Part shown: in pieces, positions 8,111-15,269 of the stretch
Position numbering within the stretch: the first letter of the stretch is position 1
Layout of the letters: each line of letters starts with the position of its first letter
Assembly: GCF_042680725.1 (NCBI RefSeq)
Contig: NZ_JBHUEK010000026.1
Location: 103,453 to 167,452, forward strand
From: Ferdinandcohnia salidurans
GTDB lineage: Bacteria; Bacillota; Bacilli; Bacillales; Bacillaceae_L
Direction of reading: 5' to 3'
DNA: 64,000 nt
The notes under the pieces: model-generated
What the model was told of the DNA's origin: nothing
The model's database searches: none
What the model saw: only the letters and a program-made list of their open reading frames with translations
Translations under genes and position numbers: made by a program

Positions 8111-9109
8111 TTAGAAAAATAGGTTAATGATTTGATAAATGAGTGCTGCTAACAATGCTGAGATTGGAAGTGTAATCACCCAAGTGAGGACGATTTTACG
8201 GGCAACACCCCATTTTACGCCTTTTACACGTTGAGCGGAACCGACACCCATGATTGCGGATGAAATAACATGTGTTGTACTAACCGGTAAATGAATATAA
8301 GTCGCTCCAAAAATGATTAGAGCAGAAGATAGGTCAGCCGCAGCGCCATTTATTGGACGGATTTTCATAATTTTACCGCCGACGGTTTTAATGATTTTCC
8401 AGCCACCTATTGATGTACCGAGCCCCATTGCAGTTGCTGCGGCAATTCTCACCCATAGCGGTATATCGGTAGAGGTTGTAAATCCACCAGCAATCAATGC
8501 CATCGTGATAATACCCATCGCTTTTTGAGCGTCATTTGTTCCGTGGGTAAAAGATTGAAGGGCAGCTGTGAAAATTTGAAAGGTCCTGAATCCCTTGTTT
8601 GTCTTATATAGATTTGTGTTTTTAAAAATGACTTTAAAAAGGCTCATCATAAGAAATCCAACTGCTAATGCAATAAAAGGGGAAAGAATGAGTGCTTCTA
8701 AGATTTTTATAAAACCACTGTAATTTAAAATCCCAAAGCCTGCAGCAGAAATGGCTGCTCCAGCAATGGACCCGATTAAAGCATGAGAGGAACTACTGGG
8801 GATCCCGTAGTACCATGTTATCAAGTTCCATGCAATTGCCGAAAGTAGGGCTGCTAAGATAACAACTGATCCATTTTCTATCGCAAAAGGATCAACAATA
8901 TCTTTGGTGATTGTTTTGGCAACACCCGTAAATGTAATAGCACCAATAAAGTTCATGGAGGCTGCAAGGACAATAGCAACTCTTGGCTTAAGTGCCTTTG
9001 TAGAAACACTTGTCGCTATTGCATTAGCTGTATCATGAAAACCGTTAATGAAGTCAAATGCTAATGCAAAAAAAACAATTAATACCGTTAATAATAGTAA
9101 CGTATCCAT
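8111..9109 (-). CDS. pit: PiT-family inorganic phosphate transporter
   Basis: A 332-residue permease of the PHO4/Pit family. The duplicated signature is clear: FDFINGFHDTANAIATSVSTKAL near the N-terminus and QSFTHGTNDAQKAMGII in the second half, each ending a re-entrant segment that contacts phosphate. About ten membrane segments. It lies 16 nt downstream of a DUF47 gene, the same pairing as ykaA-pit in B. subtilis. It imports metal-phosphate complexes with low affinity. AAGGGAGA precedes ATG by 9 nt. Confidence 0.92.
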   Translation of the reverse strand: MDTLLLLTVLIVFFALAFDFINGFHDTANAIATSVSTKALKPRVAIVLAASMNFIGAITFTGVAKTITKDIVDPFAIENGSVVILAALLSAIAWNLITWYYGIPSSSSHALIGSIAGAAISAAGFGILNYSGFIKILEALILSPFIALAVGFLMMSLFKVIFKNTNLYKTNKGFRTFQIFTAALQSFTHGTNDAQKAMGIITMALIAGGFTTSTDIPLWVRIAAATAMGLGTSIGGWKIIKTVGGKIMKIRPINGAAADLSSALIIFGATYIHLPVSTTHVISSAIMGVGSAQRVKGVKWGVARKIVLTWVITLPISALLAALIYQIINLFF

Positions 9110-9124
9110 TAATAAGATTCTCCC

Positions 9125-9745
9125 TTACGCATTTCTCATAATGATGGTTTCAAGCGTATCCGCAACATCCTCACAGTAGTCTGAAATGCCTTCAAGAATC
9201 TCATAAATCTCCTTAAGTTGGATAATCTTTATTGGGTCTTTTTCAGTTTGGAAAAGCTGTTTGATTGAAACCCTTAAGAGTTCGTCACATTGTGATTCAT
9301 AATCATTGATTTTAATCGCATGCGTACGCATATCTAACAGTTTTTTATTTGAAAGAAGTTCAATGGCATGGAAAATTTCAACCGTACTTTTATGGATTAG
9401 GTCAGCATATGTAGTCATGTATTCGTCGGTATCGGTCAATGAATACATCTCAAAGCGTGCTGCGCATTGCTCCATCCCGTCTAGTACATCATCCATTTTC
9501 ATCGCCAATTGTAGAATATCTTCTCGCTCAATGGGGGTAATAAAGGATTTATTAAGTTGAGTGATTAAGCCATGAATAACATCATCGCCTTTTCTCTCAT
9601 AGTCTTTCATTTGACTCGAAAACTCTTTCAAGTCACTTACATTTTTAATTTTAAACTGTACGAAATAATCTGCCGCTTCTTTTAAATTTGAAGAGATAGA
9701 TGTAAGTGCTTCGAAAAAAACATCTTTTTTCTTATTTGCGAACAT
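9125..9745 (-). CDS. ykaA: DUF47-family PhoU-like protein, partner of Pit
   Basis: A protein of about 206 residues, all-helical, with the PhoU-like patterns DYERKGDDVIHGL and INDYESQCDELLR (E/D pairs that bind metal clusters in PhoU) and LAMKMDDVLDGMEQ. DUF47 proteins are encoded beside Pit transporters and are thought to regulate phosphate uptake. I start at ATG 9745, preceded by GGAGG at 8-9 nt, instead of 13 codons upstream where no site is seen. It is cotranscribed with pit. Confidence 0.9.
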   Translation of the reverse strand: MFANKKKDVFFEALTSISSNLKEAADYFVQFKIKNVSDLKEFSSQMKDYERKGDDVIHGLITQLNKSFITPIEREDILQLAMKMDDVLDGMEQCAARFEMYSLTDTDEYMTTYADLIHKSTVEIFHAIELLSNKKLLDMRTHAIKINDYESQCDELLRVSIKQLFQTEKDPIKIIQLKEIYEILEGISDYCEDVADTLETIIMRNA

Positions 9746-9959
9746 ATTGTTGTTCCTCCAATAATGAAATATAAAAACACACAAAGAATATTTTTATCTA
9801 AATTTGTCGAAATTACAATAAAAATTTTACAAAGTTTACAAAAACGTAATATTAAGTTTACAAGATGTGTTTATTGAAAATACAAAATACAACTGTACAT
9901 CAGGTATCTAAGTATAAACTAGGCTCTTTTATTATCTATAGAAAATTAAGGAAATATAC

Positions 9960-10020
9960 TTGAAATTTATTCCGAATAGTGTAAAATTACACTAAAGAAT
10001 AAATGGTGTAATTTTACACT
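9960..10020 (+). promoter_or_regulatory. promoter with two palindromic operators
   Basis: TTGAAA (9960-9965), a 16-bp spacer and TAAAAT (9982-9987) form a sigma-A-type promoter. Operator 1, AGTGTAAAATTACACT (9978-9993), covers the -10. Operator 2, GGTGTAATTTTACACT (10005-10020), sits downstream; their centres are 27 bp apart. Each is a TGTAA-N2-TTACA dyad, and the two are near reverse complements of each other. This predicts tight repression of the following operon by a dimeric regulator that is not encoded in this window. Confidence 0.75.
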
Positions 10021-10043
10021 ATAGGAATTGGTTGGTGTGATGA

Positions 10044-10784
10044 GTGACTCAATTATTAGAGATTATTGAGACAAATCAATTACTTTTAAAACACAAAGAA
10101 GAAATGCTCTCATTTTCAAGCCGAGTAAGCAAGGTGAGGGAGGCGTATCTTTTTTCAAGATTTGAGATATACGATCAGGTAATATGCTTAAGACGAAATC
10201 AAAAGCTTTTTGCCTTCCAACTCGTTCAAACCTTTGACCTAGGAGACGAGAAGTTCGTATACTTTGGTCCTTTGTTTTCGCGAATGAGCTGTTTTTTAGA
10301 CCTTTTCATGTCTTATATTCAAGTGTTAATGGAAAAGAATGTAGGTAGAAAAATACACCTACTTGCAGAAATTGAGAATCCAGAGGTTTTGCTGCTTTTT
10401 AAAGCGTTGTTTGATGACTGCGCTTACCCGAAATTCCAGGTATCCGAGGTTCCTGAAGAAGTAAAGGAGAAGGTTCACGTTTTCTCAAAAAAGCTTACAC
10501 ATATAGGTGAGCTAGATCTTGAGCGACTAACTTCAAAATCAAAGGATCCACTCTATCAATATAAATCAACTTATCCTGAAGTAGAGAATTGGCTTTGTTC
10601 AAGAAAATTGGACTTATCACAAGGAGTAAATGTCGTCCTATACTCCACAATACCGGATGATCCAAATGCTCGAGATACATTCAATCGTCAGCTGGAAAGT
10701 GGAAGAAAAAGAATGTTGAATTGGAAAGAAGGAAAAAAAGAAGTCTTGGATTTATTCGAAGGAGGGGTCGTGAGCAATGTCTGA
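10044..10784 (+). CDS. unknown protein, possibly divergent GNAT fold
   Basis: A 246-residue soluble protein, first gene of a four-gene operon. I cannot assign a family with confidence. The middle part (FVYFGPLFSRM, then RKIHLLAEIENPEVLLLFKALF) is reminiscent of the beta4-beta5 portion of GNAT acyltransferases, where a xNPxxxxLF/Y motif follows beta5. The usual acetyl-CoA loop is not evident. GTG start; the site upstream (GGTGTGA) is weak. It overlaps the next gene by 8 nt, implying translational coupling. Role inferred only from context: part of the DUF3419/diiron oxidase pathway. Confidence 0.75.
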   Translation: MTQLLEIIETNQLLLKHKEEMLSFSSRVSKVREAYLFSRFEIYDQVICLRRNQKLFAFQLVQTFDLGDEKFVYFGPLFSRMSCFLDLFMSYIQVLMEKNVGRKIHLLAEIENPEVLLLFKALFDDCAYPKFQVSEVPEEVKEKVHVFSKKLTHIGELDLERLTSKSKDPLYQYKSTYPEVENWLCSRKLDLSQGVNVVLYSTIPDDPNARDTFNRQLESGRKRMLNWKEGKKEVLDLFEGGVVSNV

Positions 10785-11850
10785 CATATATTTTTCACAG
10801 ATAAGAGAGGACAGTTTGGTAGAAAGAGAGATTACAAGAGTAGTAGGGCCACAGAAAGTGCTCGTAGTTGGTTCAGGTGGATGTACGGCTTTTTCCATTC
10901 TGACTGATACGATAGACCAAGTTCTCTGTGTTGATTTGAATCCCGCACAATGTGCTTTGATTGAGTTGAAAAGGGCAGCGATTCAGCAGTTTTCTCTGAA
11001 TAATTTTCTAGCTTTCATTGGGGAAATGGATTGTGGAAATCGGAATGAAATGTATGAAGAGATTGCTGAAGAATTGCCTGATTATGCGAATCAATTTTGG
11101 AAGTTGCATCGTAGTGAAATAGAAAAGGGAATTAATCATTGTGGTGTAAATGAGCGTTTTTATAGATTTTTAGGGGAAAACATTTGCCGGAATGTATATG
11201 ACGAGACGGTTTGGAATCAGTTGTTTTCTGCCAAAAACCTTGCTGAGCAACAGAAATTTTATGAAGAATACTTAACAACTGCCCAATGGAGAACAGCTAT
11301 AAAAATCTTGTTAAGCAAAACGACACACCTCCAATTTTTTCCTAGCTTTATGTTTAAGAATGCCAGTGAAAATGATTTTGGGAATTTCTTTTTAAGTCAA
11401 TTTGAGAAAGAAGTGAAAACAAAGCCGATTCACAATAATTATTTTTTAAGCCAAATCTTACTTTCTACTTATTTGTATGACCAGGTCGAGGGAGTTCCAT
11501 TCTATTTAACTCCAGAAGGATATGAAGAAGTAAAAAGAAATATCGATAAACTGTTCATTTATCCAATGAGTATTCAAGAGCTATTAGAGAAGGAAAGTTC
11601 GATTGATGCTTTTTACTTGTCAAATGTATTTGATTGGGCAGATGGAAAAGGAAAAGCAGCGATTTGTAAAAGTATGATTCAATCAAAATCAGAAGAAGCT
11701 GTATTGATGTTCCGAAATATGCTTAGTACGAGTAAATTACCTGATTTTTTTATGGAACAGTTTTATCGAGATGAAGAGCTGTCAAAACGTTGTGAACGGT
11801 TAGAGCGTTCGATGTTGTATCAAAAAATAACAGTGGGGCAATTGGTATGA
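10777..11850 (+). CDS. DUF3419 / BtaA-like 3-amino-3-carboxypropyl transferase
   Basis: A 357-residue SAM-binding protein. Residues 28-58 read VLVVGSGGCTAFS...VLCVDLNPAQ, the SAM loop and acidic strand of the BtaA family. The C-terminal LSNVFDWA (281-288) and the RN pair near 313 match BtaA's LSDxxDW and later Arg-Asn. BtaA moves the 3-amino-3-carboxypropyl group of SAM onto diacylglycerol in betaine-lipid synthesis. No BtaB-like methyltransferase is present, so a lipid product is doubtful. The acceptor could be a small molecule made or processed by its neighbours. GGAGGGG lies upstream of ATG, and it is coupled to the genes on both sides. Confidence 0.8.
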   Translation: MSDIYFSQIREDSLVEREITRVVGPQKVLVVGSGGCTAFSILTDTIDQVLCVDLNPAQCALIELKRAAIQQFSLNNFLAFIGEMDCGNRNEMYEEIAEELPDYANQFWKLHRSEIEKGINHCGVNERFYRFLGENICRNVYDETVWNQLFSAKNLAEQQKFYEEYLTTAQWRTAIKILLSKTTHLQFFPSFMFKNASENDFGNFFLSQFEKEVKTKPIHNNYFLSQILLSTYLYDQVEGVPFYLTPEGYEEVKRNIDKLFIYPMSIQELLEKESSIDAFYLSNVFDWADGKGKAAICKSMIQSKSEEAVLMFRNMLSTSKLPDFFMEQFYRDEELSKRCERLERSMLYQKITVGQLV

Positions 11851-12863
11851 CCTATTCATTCATGGAGCTTGATGAAACCCACGGACCACAACTGCTTCGG
11901 TTAGCAGATGAAACAAGTACAGGTAGCGACCTCTTTTATGTTGATCGGTCTCCGAATTTTTTTGAACTGTCAGAGGAATTTGGAAGGACAAGGCATTTTG
12001 GATTGTTTAAAGGAAGTGAATTAATTGGCTGTGTGGCAGTCAGTCAGCAAAAGCGGGTAATTGAGGGATCATGTAAGCATGTGTATTACTTAAATGATTT
12101 AAGGATTCATCCTGACTTCCATCGGACCTTTGCATTCTATCGCTTGACACAACAATTAGTATCACGTTATCAAAATGAAGGTACAGTCAAATGGATGTAT
12201 TCCACCGTTCTTGATACAAATTCAAACAAAGCATCCATGACAAAAGGGAATGGGCTCCTTCCTGGTGGAATTGAACTTGGAAGAACGTTTCATATTGGTG
12301 TACCAATGTTTTTAAAATATCGGAAAAATCATGTTGATGTAATCGAAATCGAAGGGGAAGAGGCATGGCAGATTTACAAGAGCTTAGCTAGGCTTCAAGA
12401 CTTTGCACTTTGTGATAAGAGGATATTTTTAAAAGAAAATGGTGTGTTTTTAGTTGTTAGAGATAAGGAGGACGACTTGGCAATCTGTAAGCTTGTAAAT
12501 CAAACAGATGCTAGGAAGCTTCGACTTTCTAGGAAACTTCCTTTCATGTTTAAACTAGTAAATTTGATTTGTCGGACAGTCGGTTGCCCACTATTGCCTA
12601 ATAAAGGTGAGGAATTTCGGCATGGCTATATGGCATTTTTTGCAGCTAGGGATAAACCAGTGAGATTTCGAAAGGAATGTATCTCCTATATTCAAAAGAC
12701 CTATAAGCACCGATACACCTTTTTGTTTTTTGGAGTATCTTCCATAGAGGCAGAGCAGTATCGAAGTAACCCTTTTAATATACAACTTTCATCAACAACA
12801 TTTGCATACGGGGACATCCCTGCGAACCTTTGGATGAATTTTCATGAAATAACACTTATTTAG
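11847..12863 (+). CDS. GNAT-family acyltransferase
   Basis: A 338-residue protein. The N-terminal half has a GNAT core: GLFKGSELIGCVAVSQQ (beta2-beta3) and YYLNDLRIHPDFHRTFAFYRLTQQLV, where beta4 leads into the acetyl-CoA-binding helix, though the canonical R/Q-x-x-G-x-G/A loop is degenerate (PDFHRTFA). The C-terminal half is longer than a single GNAT and may be a second degenerate copy. Its ATG overlaps the stop of the DUF3419 gene (ATGA). In context it would acylate an intermediate of the pathway; the substrate is unknown. Confidence 0.78.
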   Translation: MTYSFMELDETHGPQLLRLADETSTGSDLFYVDRSPNFFELSEEFGRTRHFGLFKGSELIGCVAVSQQKRVIEGSCKHVYYLNDLRIHPDFHRTFAFYRLTQQLVSRYQNEGTVKWMYSTVLDTNSNKASMTKGNGLLPGGIELGRTFHIGVPMFLKYRKNHVDVIEIEGEEAWQIYKSLARLQDFALCDKRIFLKENGVFLVVRDKEDDLAICKLVNQTDARKLRLSRKLPFMFKLVNLICRTVGCPLLPNKGEEFRHGYMAFFAARDKPVRFRKECISYIQKTYKHRYTFLFFGVSSIEAEQYRSNPFNIQLSSTTFAYGDIPANLWMNFHEITLI

Positions 12864-12875
12864 GAGGATGTAAGA

Positions 12876-13553
12876 ATGGAGAAATTTGTAGAGTTAAAGA
12901 ATGTGACAGATGGTATGTTTCGAGTTGAGAAAATTGAACAACATCCATTATTTGTGGCTTTAGCTAAAGGAGAATTTTCAGATGAACAACAAAAGGAGAT
13001 TGCACTTCAAATTTATCACGTCGTTCTTTACTTTCCACGTTTTTTGTCAGCGATTTTAACGAATATGTCAGACTTTCGAATGAGAATGCCACTTGTGGAA
13101 AACTTATTTGAAGAGCACGGGAAAATGAACGAAAAATATGTTCATAGCGAGACTTACAAACAGTTTTTAAAAGGTATTGGTGTATCGGAAGAAGAAATGA
13201 ACGAAAGCGAACCATGCATTCCCGTTCTTGCATACAACCGTGCATTAACGGATCTTTGTCTTCACTATCACTATTTAGAGGGGCTTGCCGCACTTGGTGT
13301 AATTGAAGAAATCGTTGCCCGTGTTTCGCCATTAGTGGGCCAATTTGCGAAAAACACCTTTGGGAGCGAAAATAGGTCACTCGTTCATTTTACAGATCAT
13401 GAGGTACTTGATGTGCAACATGCTAACGAAATATATGAAGTAGTGGCTCAAGGCTATGAAGGAGATCAAAAAAGAATCATTGAACGTGGCCTGAAGTTTG
13501 GGATGTACTATCACTCAAGGATGTATACAGACATCTTGGAATTTGTTAGATAA
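12876..13553 (+). CDS. haem-oxygenase-like diiron oxidase (TenA/PqqC-like fold)
   Basis: A 225-residue all-helical protein of the haem-oxygenase-like superfamily. Candidate metal ligands in family order are E80/H81 (LFEEHGKMNEKY), E135 (HYLEGLAAL), then H171, D179 and H182 in HFTDHEVLDVQHANE. Relatives in this HDO group (UndA, BesC, CADD, SznF central domain) use two irons to cleave or N-oxygenate amino acids and related amines. It is not a TenA thiaminase; a genuine TenA is encoded later in this window. TTAGGAGGATG precedes ATG. It is the last gene of the four-gene operon. Confidence 0.85.
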   Translation: MEKFVELKNVTDGMFRVEKIEQHPLFVALAKGEFSDEQQKEIALQIYHVVLYFPRFLSAILTNMSDFRMRMPLVENLFEEHGKMNEKYVHSETYKQFLKGIGVSEEEMNESEPCIPVLAYNRALTDLCLHYHYLEGLAALGVIEEIVARVSPLVGQFAKNTFGSENRSLVHFTDHEVLDVQHANEIYEVVAQGYEGDQKRIIERGLKFGMYYHSRMYTDILEFVR

Positions 13554-13600
13554 CCACAATCTGTGCCTATCAACACTGACGTTTTCAATTAGATGTTTTT

Positions 13601-13683
13601 CCACAGGCTGTTAATGAAAAATGGTCTCACGTGATGTTAAAGCGGAGCATATTTTAGGTTAGTAGCCTGTGGAGGTGTTAAAA
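13601..13683 (+). promoter_or_regulatory. inverted repeat masking the hpaB ribosome binding site
   Basis: CCACAGGCT (13601-13609) is perfectly complementary to AGCCTGTGG (13664-13672), whose last bases are the first Gs of GGAGGTG, the hpaB ribosome binding site (13671-13677). Pairing would partly bury the site behind a 54-nt loop. It may be a translational control element; no ligand class is recognisable. Confidence 0.4.
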
Positions 13684-15123
13684 ATTGGGATAATTTCCGG
13701 TGAAGAATATATAAATAGAATTAATAAACTGCATTCTGATATATGGATTGACGGGGAAAAGGTGAAGGGGAATATTTCAGAGCATCCTGCTTTCCGTGGA
13801 GTCATTAAGAGTCAAGCGAAGCTCTATGACCTTCAAAGTAAATCTTCAAATCAAGACATCATGACCTTTACTTCTCCTAAAACGGGTAATCAAATAGGAA
13901 CTTCCTATTTAGAGCCTAAAACTAAAGAAGATTTAGAAAAAAGGCGCCTTATGATACAAACATGGGCAAAGAGTACACTTGGAATGATGGGACGATCCCC
14001 TGATTATATGAATACGTGCTTAATGGCTGTTAATGCTGCTGCTGATTTATTTTCTTCTAATAATCCGGAGTTTGTGAAAAATCTCCGTAGGTTTTATGAG
14101 GAAGCAAGTGAAAATGATTATTCATTTACCCACACCTTTATAAATCCACAAACAAACCGTTCTCTTTTCCATATGGATGACGACGATAATATCATAGCGG
14201 CCAAGGTTATTGAAAAAAGAGCAGAAGGAATTATTATTCATGGTGCAAGATTGCTAGCTACACAGGGTGGTATTACAGATGAGTTAATCGTCTTTCCATC
14301 AGGTGGAAATTTATTTAATAAAGAGTATGCTTTTGCCTTTTCAATTCCAAGTAACACAAAAGGATTAACCTTTCTCTGCAGAGAATCATTTGCATATAAA
14401 GAATCAACTTTTGATCATCCTCTTAGCTCGCGATTTGAAGAAATGGATACGATCCTTGTTTTCAATAATGTTCTTGTTCCTTGGGAACGAGTCTTTATGA
14501 ATGAAAGTATTGATTGTGCCAATAAAATGTATACAGAATCAAGCTTCTTTCCACTAGTCCTACATCAAGTTATTTCAAGACAGGTTGTAAAAACGGAATG
14601 TCTGCTCGGAGTAGCCCAAGCTTTGGTGGATACCATTAACATTGGTGAATATCAGCATGTACAAGAGAAAATCAGTGAAATTATAGTTGGGCTAGAGTCT
14701 TTAAAAGCATTATTATTAACATCTGAACTTCAAGCGAAATTGGATAAATGGGGTACAATGTCACCTGCAATCAACCCTCTATACAGTGCGATTAATTTAT
14801 ACCCTCGTCTATATCCACGTTTTACTGAGATTTTACAGCTATTAGGTGCCAGTGGCTTAGTTTCAATTCCAACTGAAAGAGACTTTGCTTCTGATAAGAG
14901 GGCTGATCTTGACCAATATTTACAGGCTGCAAACGCTAATTCGTATGATCGAGTAAAACTATTTAGACTCGCATGGGATCTTAGTATTAGTGCATTCGGG
15001 TCACGACAAACTCTATACGAGCGTTTTTTCTTCGGTGACCCAATACGACTTGCAAGTAACCTATACCGCTCCTACGATAGAACCGAACTCACAAATCAAA
15101 TTAAAGAATTCTTAAAAAGCTAA
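13669..15123 (+). CDS. hpaB: HpaB-type flavin-dependent aromatic hydroxylase
   Basis: About 480 residues, full-length for the large component of two-component 4-hydroxyphenylacetate 3-monooxygenases (HpaB, B. subtilis YoaI). Matching blocks: ISEHPAFRG, MGRSPDYMN, FTHTFINPQTNRSL, GIIIHGARLLATQGGITDE, HPLSSRFEEMDTILVFNNVLVPWERVF. FAD or FADH2 would come from a separate reductase, which is not nearby. Start problem: the only good Shine-Dalgarno, GGAGGTG, is inside the frame opened by GTG 13669; the codon at the right distance (13684) is ATT. It follows the diiron oxidase operon in the same direction after 115 nt, so it may belong to the same pathway. Confidence 0.85.
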   Translation: MEVLKIGIISGEEYINRINKLHSDIWIDGEKVKGNISEHPAFRGVIKSQAKLYDLQSKSSNQDIMTFTSPKTGNQIGTSYLEPKTKEDLEKRRLMIQTWAKSTLGMMGRSPDYMNTCLMAVNAAADLFSSNNPEFVKNLRRFYEEASENDYSFTHTFINPQTNRSLFHMDDDDNIIAAKVIEKRAEGIIIHGARLLATQGGITDELIVFPSGGNLFNKEYAFAFSIPSNTKGLTFLCRESFAYKESTFDHPLSSRFEEMDTILVFNNVLVPWERVFMNESIDCANKMYTESSFFPLVLHQVISRQVVKTECLLGVAQALVDTINIGEYQHVQEKISEIIVGLESLKALLLTSELQAKLDKWGTMSPAINPLYSAINLYPRLYPRFTEILQLLGASGLVSIPTERDFASDKRADLDQYLQAANANSYDRVKLFRLAWDLSISAFGSRQTLYERFFFGDPIRLASNLYRSYDRTELTNQIKEFLKS

Positions 15124-15269
15124 TTTTACAAATAACCCTCCACTAATCAAATTTTTTTTTAAAAAATAGCTTTCCTATGAACATAAAAAATTTTCTTGTT
15201 CGAATAAATATATGTAGCGCTATTTTTGCGATATTATTTTTACTAGCACATTTGGAGGGCATTCAAATA

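Noticed and set aside
9826..9862. TTTACA repeats upstream of ykaA-pit as PhoP boxes
   Set aside because: Spacing is 9 and 22 bp, not a regular 11, the orientation is away from ykaA, and no clear -35/-10 is associated.
12876..13553. Calling the diiron-oxidase gene a TenA thiaminase
   Set aside because: It lacks the TenA catalytic Cys in an LPC(Y/F)W context and instead has a His/Asp/His metal-ligand set; the true TenA is at 22861.
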